Of a stretch of DNA of 64,000 bases, positions 46,806-58,881 are shown in pieces. The first letter of the stretch is position 1. Every line of letters starts with the position of its first letter. The notes under the pieces were generated by a model. That model had not been told where the DNA came from. It ran no database searches and saw only the letters and a program-made list of their open reading frames with translations. Origin of the DNA: Lepeophtheirus salmonis. Taxonomy: Eukaryota > Arthropoda > Copepoda > Siphonostomatoida > Caligidae. The stretch is taken from contig NC_052137.2 in assembly GCF_016086655.4 (NCBI RefSeq), positions 33,748,007 to 33,812,006 on the forward strand, in the 5' to 3' direction. Made by a program: the position numbers and the translations under genes.

Positions 46806-46849
46806 ATTTTATTATTTTAACATCAATATAAACCTCATTTTTATATATA

Positions 46850-47360
46850 CGCGGGTCGTTTGAAAAGTCTTTACAAAGACCGAGAAATTGCATTACTGGC
46901 GGGTATCAAGGTTATGTTTAGTTAGTAGCACACACTTTCAGCCAGATCGGTCTATTTCTTTCTGTTTGGCATTCGTTTGAATCGAAAGAATCTACCAGAA
47001 AGATTATGGGGACTGTATTTTAGATTAGTAAGGCGTAAACCTCATCGACTATCTGGAAAAGGGTAAAACTATAACAAGTGCAAATTATTTACCGTTATTG
47101 GACCGTTTGAAACCGAGCTGCAAGAAAAACGCACAGGATTTGCTCACAAAAAGTACTTTTCCATCAGACCAATGCACCAGCTCACACCTGAGCTGTTGTG
47201 GCCTGGTTCGAACTCAAGATACCCACAGCACTAAAAATCTCACAAACTTTCACTCTTCTGTCATCCATCACCATATCATGGATTTTATCAATTATTTCTG
47301 GAGTAGTAACCTCAACAGGGCATCCAGAACATTCAGTATCACACTTCATTTGAATCAATT
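46850..47360. pseudogene. Rearranged mariner transposase with an inverted segment
   Basis: The left part is on the plus strand. A terminal-like CGGGTCGTTTGAAAAGTC is followed by a short leader. Then come LIDYLEKGKTITSANYLPLL and DRLK, then broken APAHT...VVAWFELK (to about 47218), the mid-to-late catalytic region. The right part (about 47219-47350) is on the minus strand and reads CPVEVTTPEIIDKIHDMVMD then DRRVKVCEIFSAVGI, the second N-terminal HTH. In an intact element the HTH precedes the catalytic part on the same strand, so this copy carries an internal inversion plus deletions, or two copies collapsed together. Confidence 0.65.
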
Positions 47361-48994
47361 GAATTTATAATGATTATCTATTTTCCACTCCAGAGCATTA
47401 TAATATCATATTCTTAAAATTTAAAGGAGTTTCACGGTATTATGTGGAGTACTTTTAATTTCAAAAATTCCAGTAAATAAATAAAACTTTGAAGGAGCCA
47501 AATCTAATTTTAACATACCAAATATATATATCATCTATCTAATTAGAGGTTCTTTGATACAGGCATTTCTTTAAAAAAAATCAGTCATTAATTAGCAGTC
47601 AAGTAAATATTGGCAACAATTGGAACTGCTCTCATTTATCAACTTGTCTAAAAGCCTTTAAACAGATTTCAAAATGTAACATCAGAGATCTAATTAAAAT
47701 GAATCAAATATGTAATTCAATTAGTTAAAAGAATCAATCATGTCAATCCAATCAAATTTGCTAAGGCTATTTATATCTATTTTATCATATTAGATTTATA
47801 TACAAATGTATTTTTTAAATGGAGTTAGATAACATTGGTGCTTGATAATAGTTTGATACTCAAAATTCCAAATATGTCTCAGTCTATATGTAAATCTATG
47901 GTTTTATCGCACAATAATTTCTACAAGGCCATTTGTGGTTTGAGGTCTCATCAAGCTACTTCTACAGATAATTAATATATTGAATAGAATAAATTTCATC
48001 TTGTTATTTGATATTATTAATTAGAATATATGTATTCCTAAAACAGGGATTACCTACGATGTCATAAATAATTGCTATCTTACATATGTAAAAATGCATA
48101 AAAAAAGACACATTGGAATATTTCGTGCAGATAAATTAAAGACCAGACAAAATGTCTCAAAAACTGCATTTTTCAATAAATAGTATAAACTCTAATGCAG
48201 AATAATCATTTTCCAAAAAGTCACTTAATTTTTGTTAAGGAGGCTATTGTTGAATGCATTTCAAAATATTATGCAAAGTTAATTTTTGGAAATTTGATTC
48301 ATTAGGGCTTCAATAATTTATGAGGATATTTTATAAATTAAATAATAGTAATCATTAGGGGTTTTCCTAAAATTACAGTCACAAAAATACTAGGTACATT
48401 TAGAGTCATCCAATAATTATTTCCTTTGATCACCCATTGTCTCGGGAATAACTCATCTATTGAGTAATACTAGTTTTTTGGGAATTGTTGTTTTCCTCTG
48501 ATCAATGGTTCTAGAAAGTTTTTCTAACGGAGTATTTTCATTGATAGATTAACATCTGCGAAAAATTATATTGTAATTATATTATTTATGTAGTGATTCA
48601 TTGAGTACTTTGTCAGTTCTTATTTATTCGGTACAGTCTTATGACAGTCTTATCAGTCCTTGTGAATCGTCATTAGGACTGTCAGTCCTAGAACTGACGG
48701 AAAATAAAAGTTGATTGACGTCATGAAGGACATAACCTAGCTGAGACTGGAGTCGTCAGTCTATAATTAGGAATGTTACACTACTAGGGTAATTTACTAA
48801 TCTGTTCCATCTATAGGTGGGACTGACCCACTTAAGAATCTGAAAATAGTTTTCCCATTTGTTGAAACAATGTTGAACATACATAGTTAGTGGCCGTCGA
48901 AGCTGCCATTCTACTAAAAATATTTGGAAGTTAGGAGGTGCTTTATGGTTATTGAAGCTGCAATTGTAGAATTAATTTGCCTCGAGGCCCAAAG
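47361..48994. other. Intergenic DNA with a CAGTC-rich patch
   Basis: 48615-48770 is dense in CAGTC/GACTG words (for example GACAGTCTTATCAGTCCTTG and AGGACTGTCAGTCCTAGAAC, both partly self-complementary). The rest shows nothing. Confidence 0.35.
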
Positions 48995-49500
48995 ATTAAA
49001 CTCAAGGCTGTCCGGAGGATATTATTTTGGAAGGGGGTTTCAATGCCCCATTGAAAGGGATTTTTGGATTTTTTTTGAAGAAAAAAAAATCCAAAAATTA
49101 ACATTTTTTTTTCAAAAATCCATAGCTATTCAGAATTTTTTATTTAAATTACACTTTTTAGAAAAGAAAATTCAAAATTTCAATTTTAAATACTAAATTT
49201 CCTGAAATTTTTTTTCGAAAGTTCATATTTATTCACAAAAATTGAATTTTTTCGAAAAAAAATTGAAAAATTAAATTTTTTCCGAAGGAAAGTTCCAAAA
49301 TTAAATTGTATTTATTATTTTTAATTTCAAAAATCCACAGTTACTCTTAAGAAATTAAATTTTTTGAATTTTTTTTTTAAATATCAAATTTTGTGGACAT
49401 AACTTTTAAAACTCATAGCAATTAACAGAAAATTATTTTTTTTGGAAATTTTTTAGGTTCCTATAAAAATCACATGTGTCTGGGGGTGTAATTTGATGAA
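48995..49500. repeat. GC-capped AT-core repeat (copy at 49 kb)
   Basis: AAGGCTGTCCGGAGGATATT and GGAAGGGGGTTTCAATGCCC form the cap. The core carries CAAAAATCCATAGCTATTC, AAAATTTCAAT and TTCAAAAATCCACAGTTACT units, i.e. the reverse orientation. The right end is CTGGGGGTGTAATTT. Confidence 0.6.
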
Positions 49501-49719
49501 TTAGCATGATTATTTTACGGTCACCCATCAGCAGATGGGAAAAATATCGACTGACCATCAGGTGGTTCAGTTGTAGATGGGAGAGATCGGTAGATGAATC
49601 GTAACACATATAGTTTTATTGTGGAAATTTTTTCACTTATGGCAATTTTACTGAGGGAAATCCTCCGTACACTGTGATCAATATATTTACTTGATAATAA
49701 TGTCTGTGTTGCCAAAAAT

Positions 49720-50612
49720 ACTGTACAACCAAGTAGCTAAAGCAATTAATCATAATAAAAAATAGCTGTCTAATTGAAAAAAATAATTAAAAGTCTAAAT
49801 AGCTCAATGACGTATGGCCATTAATGTGTCCCAAGAAACAAAATGTTTAGTATCACGAAACCTGTGCTGTTTTATTATGAGATTTTCCAATATATAACTA
49901 ATATTATAAAAATCATACAGATATCTTAAAAATTCAGTCATCCCTAGAGGTTTAAAGATTTACTCAATTTTGAAGGGAAAAATTGCTACACATTTTATGG
50001 TTTCAGCTCATAAAAGCTCTATATTTCAGTAAATATGATTAATTCTATTCATTATATTATTTTGTTTGACCTATATTTTCATTCTCATACAATTAAAAAA
50101 CAATATTTTAATTTATAGTGTTTTAAACTAATTTTTCAAATTTTCTGCTTAAATATACTAGTTTGAGAGATTTATATGGACTTAAAAGTACATTATGGTT
50201 GAAGTTAAACCTGCAACTAAAAGCTGAACGGAAATCTGGAATCATCAACCTGATCAACAGTTGGTCAAGTTTTGAAATATTTTCATTATATAAAACATGT
50301 TTCGTTACACTGTAACAAATATCAGGCAAGGGAAGTTTAGATGTGCTGAAACCATGAAATTTAAGCAATTTTTACCTTCAAAATTAAGTAAATCTTTAAA
50401 CCCCCAGAGATGGCTAAATTTTTAAGATGTCTGAATGATTTTTATTATTTGACTTATATATTAAAAAATCTCATTATAAAACAGCGATTGTTTCATGATA
50501 CCAAAATTTTTTGTTTTTTTTGGGACATATTAATGACCATTCGTACATTTTTAAAGCAATTTTTTCTACAACTACTCAACTGTAGTTATTAGGTCAAGCA
50601 TTGTATATATAT
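49720..50612. mobile_element. Large foldback element (arms of about 200 bp)
   Basis: 49809-50007 is the reverse complement, with modest divergence, of 50345-50546. For example AGTAAATCTTTAAAC, GAAACCAT, TCTCATTATAAAACAGC and GGGACAYATTAATG are readable in both. Weaker pairing extends to about 49722 and 50612. The 337-bp centre is unique and holds an 81-codon minus-strand frame (50123-50368: LPDICYSVTKHVLYNENISK) that I do not recognise and that may be chance. Confidence 0.75.
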
Positions 50613-51169
50613 GTACATGAAAGTAAGTGAATATAAGATTCATTTCTATCAAAATTTGGTTCTTTTAAAACACGTAGTAAATCCATCAAATCTCATTAAT
50701 TAGGAAAACATGCTAGAAGCCCAAAGACGATTAATTCAAGTATTCAAGATGGCTTGATAGCAATTTGTGAGTTATAGATCATATATGTACAATGTATAAA
50801 TAAACGAGTATTAGCTTTAAAAAAAGTTTATTTCGTTCAAGTTTATTTACAGTGTAATACAACTTTTTTTTTGTTCTTCGAATTGAACAATGATCAAAAG
50901 CTGAGAATAAGTGAATATCTTTTTACTGTTTAGAGGTCATTTTTAAATGATGAATTAGTTTTTTTATTTTTAGTATAAAAAGTATGTATATACATAATTA
51001 TGAATAGGTATATATTAGGGTACATCTCCCCATATCCCGGGATTTCACGGGGCTTTAAACTTTCCGGGAATTATTTATATAATTTCACAATTATATAAAC
51101 TTCATCATCAGTGATGCATAATATATTTCCTGTGGGTATGTAAAAAAAAAAAAAATGATAACTAGCTTG
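50613..51169. repeat. Spacer with second CCCGGG-type short repeat
   Basis: 51016-51075 reads TAGGGTACATCTCCCCATAT, CCCGGGATTTCACGGGGCTT and a CCGGGAATT end, homologous to 46733-46805. The rest is AT-rich. Confidence 0.45.
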
Positions 51170-51610
51170 TTCACCCTGACAATTTAAGGAATATTTTTGG
51201 AGTTTAGCTGTCATGAGATTGTAAGAGATAAGTTATTAGCAACTGTGGAAATAATCACAAATTCTCCGGTGTTGATCCTCAATTCTACTCATAGTCTAAC
51301 AAGGATTTATACCTAATAATTCTTCAACAATCCTTCATTTTTACATTCCTTCTTTCATGAGCTCATGCTCTACTTATGTACAATGTTCATAAGTGTAAAT
51401 CCGGCGGTTTTTTAGCTGGCCCGTTAATTTGTAATTGGTAATATAAAGAAGAAATTTTACATAAGGATTTGTTGTCGAGTAATTCTTGTCAATGTCTTAG
51501 TTTATTTTATTATCCAGCAGATCTAATGAAACGTCATGACAGCTAAGCTGATCTTCTCTAAAACATTCTTCACAATTATCTGAGTGTTCATGTTGATATC
51601 CGGTTTCTTT
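51170..51610. repeat. Dispersed repeat family E, copy 3
   Basis: See the 42230 copy. The first 130 bases match the 43990 copy in inverse orientation, and the remainder matches copy 1 in direct orientation. The arrangement may therefore be two abutting elements. Confidence 0.5.
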
Positions 51611-52584
51611 TTTGAATGCTCAAAATAGACACAATTTTCATTAATATTTTAGAAATTGAAAAGGAGGATTTTTGTATCCACTTCCAAGATAAAAAAGAAG
51701 TCTCCATTATTGCCAAAGTAAAGTACATGTTATATAAATGGCATACTATGAAACATGATAACTTCCAACATAGGAATTGTATCAAGTCCTATGTTATAAA
51801 CGAAAAGTCTACTGAAAATAAACAAATATATTTTATTCTATAATATTTTGATATTTGGTAGTTTGACAGTATTATATATTATTTCTTATTCTTGTGTGTA
51901 CATTAATTTTTTGTATCGTTACACAATGACTATGACAATAAAGGCCAAGAAAAAAGAAAACATTGTGTACTTCAGGTTTGGATGAAATATATTACAACCT
52001 TTTTTTTAAATGCCTCATTCCTTCAAATATTATTTTGATATAATCATTCTTCATGATCATTTGATAGTTTTTGGAATTCCTTGTTAACAATCAACAAAAT
52101 AAAGTCAATATTCTTCATCCCAATATATATGGTTAATAATCCAATTAAGTAGACCATCTTTTTTTTTTTTTTTTTTTTTTGCGAACTATTAAAATATATA
52201 TTATACATGTATAATTCTAGTCATTTAATGTATGAGACTCAAAAACTAAGGATGGCAAAGATCATTAATAGACATAATATACCAGAAAAGATTAAATTAA
52301 GAAAAAGTAATGATTTTGAGGCAAAATTCAACTACTCAAAATTCATCCCACACAAATAAGTTGGGAAAATAAATAAAAAAAGCCGCTTTTCTTCTTGTTG
52401 TGCCAATCTCTTACCCCCCCCCTCCCTGAAATTTGGTTGTTGTTGCCATGTTGGTCAGTCAAATCATGGAAAGGAATGTTAAGCGTAACAAGGGCTTTGA
52501 CCTTAACTACAAATATACACTAAAAATATATATTATTAAATGGATTACACAAAAAAAGGCAACTTCAATGGATTTCGAAGATAA
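51611..52584. other. Intergenic AT-rich DNA
   Basis: A T run of about 20 lies at 52161-52180. No coding signal. Confidence 0.35.
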
Positions 52585-52830
52585 TCCAGGGACGTCTGCG
52601 TGATATATATATATTTTTTGGAGTGTGTGTGTGGGGGGGGGGGATTTTTTCAAAAAACTACCCCTGTCTTAGTTGTTTTTTTAAATTTCAAAGTTAAAAT
52701 TTTTGTACGGGGTCTCAATTTCATCATTTTTCTTACAAAGCCATAATTTTTCTTTGATCAAGACAAAAAAATCCTTTATTTAGAGAATCTATATCCCCTC
52801 TAGTCCCCCTGAAGACACCCCTGTACTCCT
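52585..52830. repeat. GC-capped AT-core repeat (short copy at 52.6 kb)
   Basis: CAGGGACGTCTGCG at the left pairs loosely with CCCCTGAAGACACCCCTG at the right. It holds GTGTGTGTGGGGGGGGGGG and TTTTTTCAAAAAACTACCCC next to the left cap and an AT-rich core. Confidence 0.5.
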
Positions 52831-53449
52831 AAGGGAGTATTTGCAATTTGGAAAATCTAACTTAATCAAAAATTATCATGGATCACTAGTTTTGATATTG
52901 TATAGGTAATAATATCTTAAAATGTATTTTCTTTTTGTAACATTACCTTTCAAACGTTCAATTAAAGTAACGGTATGTAATGTAAAATTGAGTAGATAAT
53001 GTTTTTAATTATAGTTATGACCTTTGGAAGATCAACTTATCTTATATATATATTTTTTTTTTTGCTTGTTGAGTAAAAATTTTGATTTACATAATCATCA
53101 AATTCAGATATACATATTAAATTTAATTGATAAAATTTGACACTAATAAACTTATTATACGAGTTTATTCTGTAATCTAAGTAGTAACTAAATTGAAAGG
53201 AACCATTATTTTTAAAATTTGGAAGAATGATCTATTAATAAAGTCCTTTATTAATGGAAGTTTTGGTTAATTTCTAAGAAGTTCTCAGAAGTATTACGAT
53301 AAAATATTACCAATTTTTCCACCATTAATGCAATGATTTTTGAAGGTCATGAAAGCTTCTTTTCTTTAAGATTAATATGAATACCCAGGTAGTTTGTCGC
53401 AGTAAGTGCAAATCGAATAACCTCTTCAATATGTAAGTTTTAGTGTTAA
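52831..53449. other. Intergenic AT-rich DNA
   Basis: No coding signal recognised. Confidence 0.35.
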
Positions 53450-54405
53450 CAGACGGTTCGAGATTGATTTTTTCCAGTTCGGTGTTTAATGTTGTTGTTG
53501 TTTTTTAGAAAGATTCGTACCAATATTTCGGTTCAGACAACGATCTTAGACTGTAGACCAAAATTAATCATTTTAAAACGTGAAACGATTTTTTTGGAAG
53601 CAATATATAGAAACACGTTTTTTTTTTTGAAGCAATCTATGGACCGATTTTTTCCTCACTTCTGATCTATGAGTTGTACAAATATGGCTTATGCCACTCT
53701 TTTAACTGCATATGACGATATTGTGCCAATGTTTTCAATTTTGAAACAGAATTGACGTCATTAACAATTCATCTATGACAGAGTAATCTCCCCAACATAA
53801 AAATATAGATTGTATTTTTTGTCAGTTCACAATATTTCTACTTCCATTCTCTTAATCGGGGATTGGTTGAATTATAATTAGTTATTGTGAAGCTGCTAAA
53901 AATGATCAACAATAAGTTCATAGTTGGGGAAAAGGGATAACCAAAAACTGATTTTGTACGTTTCTCTTGGGTTCTTTTAGTAATAAAGGTTCTTTGCTGT
54001 AATAAATATAACAACACTGACTATTTAACGGCCGACACGACTTGTTTGCAGATGTACGGTGCTAGTATCGTGGCAAAACTCAATAGGATTTCAAAGGATA
54101 ATAATGATAGAAAACATAATAAAAAATGTAAAATTCAAGCTTAAATCAAAGTTTATCTCATAAGAAAATGATCCCATGGAATACATAATTTAAATTCAAA
54201 ATTCGACTTCCTCCAAATGTTTCAAATTGGAGTTACTGCCAGGTTTGACTGGATAGAAGGCGCCCAAGTTGATATTCTTGTACATGGAGCAGTCCCTGTA
54301 CAATCAGTCAAGACCAAATTTTAAATGAGACAGATTTAGGACCGATCTAAACCGAGTTTTTCTTTGAGACCATTATAAATATCATAGACCAGGTCCCATC
54401 ACTAG
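53450..54405. repeat. Dispersed repeat family D, long copy
   Basis: It begins near GACGGTTCGAGATTGATTTT and ends ACCAGGTCCCATCACTAGTA. It contains GAAGCAATCTATGGACCGAT and GGACCGATCTAAACCGAGTT. The segment GGATAACCAAAAACTGATTT at 53930 corresponds, in reverse, to the 63095 region of another copy. No transposase frame is visible; a non-autonomous hAT-like element is possible. Confidence 0.45.
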
Positions 54406-54917
54406 TAAGTATATACCTATATATGTATGAAATCTAAAATATGTTTTGAAACATACTTTATGCATAACATTACATTCAATCCCACACAAGTTTGGTTTTT
54501 TAACTTTCATTCATTGTATCATGGAGTTTGAACCTAAAGGTTTTTTTTTGTTGACCCGGAATGGAGGAAGAAGAGTTACTACATAGTATCCGTATTTAAA
54601 TTGTTTGCGTTTGAAGGAAAAGGACATTTTGTTCTGGCAGGAATATATTTAATAAACATGTACATTGTACATATCTTTGTTACCCAATAAAACCCTATCT
54701 TTTTTGTGAAGGAGATTTCCTCGTAAATTATCTGTTATGACTCCACAATATCTATTCTAATCAAAAAAGTTAACCTCTTTGTTCATTGTATGATACTGAT
54801 GTAATCTTTGTTTGGGTAAAAAGGGTAGGGACCACTAGAAAAGGTTGACACATGCGTTGGTTGTCATAAATGCTATATATATATTATGTTTGAGGAAATA
54901 TCATAAAGTAGGATCTA
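54406..54917. other. Intergenic DNA
   Basis: No coding signal recognised. Confidence 0.35.
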
Positions 54918-55760
54918 CCGAGTGGTCCATTAATGTCTAAACACTTAGAATTTTAAACTTCAACAAGATATCCTTTATTAATTAACAATAGAATTTCGAC
55001 AAGATTGATTCAATAATTAGATATCTGTCTGAGCTCTCTTAATAATTCATGTAAGCACTCTTAGTTACAATGATGGCTTCCGAAAGGTGGCGGAAGGCCT
55101 GGTACCCGCCGTAGATATAGTCCTCTGTCATAGCGTCACTGGCTGACGGTGGCTTTGAGGACTTTGGTGTTTAGATGAAGAACACTTCAGGTCTTCACCT
55201 CGACATTCCCCCAAAAAGTGTAGTTAAGGGGGTTGGGCATCAGTGCTGCAGGGGGCCAAAAGAGTCAAAAAAGAGGTCAAAAACTCAAAAGACTCATTCA
55301 AAAGAGTAGGAGATGGGCTTATGGTGGTAAAAGTGTCCTCTCTGCCTCGCAAGGCTCTTCCCACCCACTTCTTCTTCGCTACTTGGACAGTTTGGTGTGA
55401 AGCCCCGAGATCTCTTACATGGGTGCTCATGGACTTGATGAGATTTGTCTGGGTGTTTTCTTTACCTCATCTGTTTGGCTTTTTTTGAGAGAGCCCAACG
55501 TTTTGGACTTGCTGACGTCATAGACAGTGGTTCTGGAGTCAGCAAACTTCTTGGAGTACTCAAATGGAAATTTGTTGATCTCGTTCAAGTGTCATATTCT
55601 CGACTTCTAAGTAACCTTAAGAGTTCAAGTCTGCTTTTTTTTAATTAATTGTTTATGCTTTAATATTTCGAAATATGAATTATTTTCAAGCCATCATTAA
55701 AAACTCAACCTTTACTAATGATTGAATTAGTAAGTTTACATACTTCAATGGAACATCCGG
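54918..55760 (-). mobile_element. Internally deleted mariner-type element (copy B)
   Basis: The TIRs at 54918-54944 and 55734-55760 share CCGAGTGGTCCATT/CCGGATGTTCCATT and are flanked by TA. The minus strand at 55224-55430 reads STHVRDLGASHQTVQVAKKK, VGRALRG and LLNESFEFL. This is the second HTH and linker of the transposase, and it is followed directly by the DAQPP...YTFWG-like C-terminal part. The catalytic centre is deleted. Same family as 5826-6537. Confidence 0.75.
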
Positions 55761-55778
55761 TATATGTTTAGTAGAATG

Positions 55779-56045
55779 GGCACTCGGTAGAGTGCAAAAC
55801 CTCCCTTAAAATCAAGTTGAGTTATGTATCACAATTTGTTCTAAAGTTATGGTTGATTTAGTACCTACTTTTTATGTTTGTGTTACCTTAACCTTTGACC
55901 TTGACCTCTCAAAATTTAGAGCCTCTAACTGTAACAATATATAATCTTCGTACCATATTTAAGAAAAATCGATCCGTAATTTTTGCCATAATTTTAGTGG
56001 CTAACAAAGAAACAGGGGCAAAAACATGAACTCCCCTGACGGATA
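55779..56045. repeat. Repeat-like block with GGTAGAGTGCAAAACCTCC start
   Basis: It runs from GCACTCGGTAGAGTGCAAAA to ACAGGGGCAAAAACATGAAC and includes TTAACCTTTGACCTTGACCT. It is unusually regular and less AT-rich than its surroundings. From memory it resembles a non-autonomous repeat type widespread in aquatic invertebrates; I cannot verify this here and there is no second copy in the window. Confidence 0.4.
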
Positions 56046-56530
56046 TTTTAAAAGATTTTATTTCTCTGAATGCTCAAATTAATTATTTATATAAATTTCG
56101 TAATTACAATGCGTAATTAACCGATTTATAATAACATTCATGAATTAATAGTTAGTTAAAAACATAGGTTTGTCCTTTATATTTAATGATCTAACTTTAA
56201 TTACAAAATTAAGATTGTTTATATTATTCACAATATAATGCATGCAGGGATAATATATAGGGTATTATCAATGAACTCCATGACCTCTGTAGGTTGCCAT
56301 GTTATATTTAAAATAAATGTGCTAAAACAAAAATTTAAGAACCATGATTAACATATATGAAAATTTAAACTAAATTTGGTATCAGGCGTCCCACAACCAT
56401 AGGGGGAAAATAGAGGGGAACAGCCTACTCTTCAGCTGTAAAAGTATCAAAATATGGGTTCTACATAGTGGCACCGAAAATATAGAGGCTATTGGCTCCT
56501 ACCTTTTTAGAACTAAGAGTAATGTCTCTA
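56046..56530. other. Intergenic DNA
   Basis: No coding signal. A GGCGTCCCACAACCATAGGG string near 56386 resembles a cap of the GC-capped family. Confidence 0.35.
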
Positions 56531-57539
56531 CAGAGTGCGACAGGGAAATTTTACAAGTTATTAAAATTATTTTTCTTAAAGCAAATTAAGGTTTCAGGTG
56601 ACATGCCAAGCAATGTTCCGATACATGTGTTGTTTTTCTTATACATTGTTTTAATTTGATCAAAATTGGATGAAAAAAGAGTGAACAGTAATAAAATAGG
56701 CAAAGGGTTTCGAATCTTCTCAACACGGATGTTAATCCAAAAAGAGTTTCATTCATTGTCGGCTGACCGTGAAGACAGTCGGGAACATCATGGTGGCCAA
56801 GGAGAATAGGAAAGGAGTCAAAAGGAAGGCAGGAAGTTGATGAAATGGTTTGAAGTGAGATGAAACATTTCTCAAGTCCCTGGATGCCAAGATCAAGGAA
56901 GATCCAACAACATCATTGCGCCGCTTGGCTGGCGAGTTCAACGTGGACGAGATCACCATCAGGAGGGCAGTTCATGATAACCTCACATTAAGAGGTTTGT
57001 CTGGACTCCAAGACATCTCCTCACCGACAGGCTTGAGATATGCAAAAAAGTCCTTGATTACTTGAAGATATCATCCATCGACATTCAGGTTTTGAACAGT
57101 ACACACGACGGATTTTGCCTGAGGAAGTCCATGGCACCAAGGACCCAAGACAGTTCTCCCAGCCATACGAACTTCTGCAATAAGCACTTTGCTAACTTCT
57201 GGGACAAGACCTTTTGGACCTCTTCCAGTCCTGTTCTCAATCTCCTCGACTTCAGTGTGTGTGAGCGTCTTAGAGAACAAGTTGGGAAGACATCACACAT
57301 AAATATGCAGGAGCTTAAGGCAAGCATGTATGCTGATTATATTGTGGCAACTTTCCACAGTTCTGACCTCGTGTAGAAGCTGTGACAGAGGCTGAAGGCA
57401 GACATATTGAATAATTCTTGCCAAGATTCATTGCTAAAAGTTTTTTCAATAACATTTTTCATTATACTTTTGTAATAAAAAGTTATAAATGTTTTAGTTT
57501 TGCTTCTTGATGGCGGAAAAATTTCCCTGTCTCACTCTG
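56531..57539 (+). mobile_element. Mariner element with near-perfect TIRs, deleted transposase
   Basis: The TIRs CAGAGTGCGACAGGGAAAT.. (56531-56552) and their complement at 57518-57539 differ at one of 22 bases and are flanked by TA. The plus strand encodes VKTVGNIMVAKENRKGV, then SLDAKIKEDPTTSLRRLAGE, then FNVDEITIRRAVHDNL (second HTH, about 56870-56990), and a LTDRLE-like linker. It then jumps into WxQD-type PSHTNFCNKHFANFWDK, LLDFSVCERLREQVGKTSHI and the final part (57062-57376). The first catalytic Asp region is deleted and several stops occur. Confidence 0.8.
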
Positions 57540-57785
57540 TAGAAATTTAGAATTGAGGGGTGTCATTTTAAAAAAAAATGCATTGTGCCGGCATAGGAGA
57601 GAAGGATGGAGAAGAAAATAATTTATTTGTAGAAATGTAGAAACTCGTTTTGTTCACAAAGTCTTTACTGCGCAATAACTGTACGGAAAAATCGGCAGAA
57701 TATTTATATTCCTTCAAATATGGAAAACTTGACACACAGTTACATATTTTTACGGATTGTGTGAAAGCATAGATTTTCAAAGGCC
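57540..57785. other. Intergenic DNA
   Basis: Nothing recognised. Confidence 0.3.
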
Positions 57786-58148
57786 TTGGACAAAGATTTT
57801 AGGGAGTTTAAATTTGCAAGAAAAGTTGCGACTTTTATTTTCAAACCCACCGAAGGAGGGAGAAGGGATACTATCGGAAGAGATCTTGCGAGCAAAATAA
57901 AGAAATTTATTATGGTCTCTAAAATGGATGGAGGAACAAAGCCTTTAGATATACGGAAGAACCGTCTTATGTTTCACCTGTTGACAATAAACTATTTTAA
58001 CGGAAACAACAATATTACAAAGCGTTTTAATTTGCCAGTAACACTTGTCATAAAAATCTCAAAACAAGAATATCATTCCAACGAGCAACTGAGAACGCCT
58101 CTATTAATGTTGCTATTTTACTTTATTTTTGTTTATTTTCTTGATTAA
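57786..58148 (+). other. Unrecognised 120-codon open frame
   Basis: The frame encodes MDKDFREFKFARKVATFIFK, TEGGRRDTIGRDLASKIKKF and a hydrophobic C-terminal end LLMLLFYFIFVYFLD. It is among the longest frames in the window outside the three host genes, and its first 70 residues have a mixed composition unlike translated AT-rich spacer. There is no known motif, no second exon, and it sits just after a mariner element. It could be a fragment of an unknown transposon protein or chance. Confidence 0.25.
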
Positions 58149-58881
58149 GTATTCAGTTACATTGGGATGAAATATATATTTAAAAAAAGAGGTGTAGTAT
58201 CTCTATATTAAAATTGTAAGAGTGCATTACTATGACCATTATATAATTTGCTGCCCCCCCCTCCTCAGTTACAAATACATTCCGGGGCCGCAGGCTTCGG
58301 TACAGGTGGAGTTTTTATTTCCCGAAAAATAATGATAGCTAGAAGGGTTGCATTAAAGAGACCAAAAAGGAATGAGGAGACAAGATGTTTGAAATTATAA
58401 AGTAAATAAAAACTATTTATATGAATTATATTCATGATTCACGTAACCTCGATAAAAAAATATGAAATATAAATACCCTTCGTAGATTATTATGGTTATA
58501 CATTTGGTACTTTCTTAGAGCATGATTATGAATCAGATTCTATGAGCTATGGTTTCAATTAATAGTTTATGTTTCTCGATTATTATTATGAAAAATACTT
58601 AACCCTGTCTGAAACATTGAGTTACATAACATAATTATATTGGATGAATCTTAGTCAAAAGATGTGATAACAATGAACTGTACCAGAGATGAAAATATCG
58701 CATATACATCATTTTAGACGAATCAGAATTAGAGATAAGAAAAAACATTCTTTATTGATGTATATGACGCCTCTTTCCTTTATAGTTTCTTTGGTTGTAT
58801 GAATAAGAAATCTTCCTCTCCACTCTGAAATCCCTTGTAGTAGCTCTGAGTATGACTGAAATTATTATACGACCCATGTCT
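58149..58881. other. Intergenic DNA
   Basis: AT-rich; nothing recognised. Confidence 0.35.
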
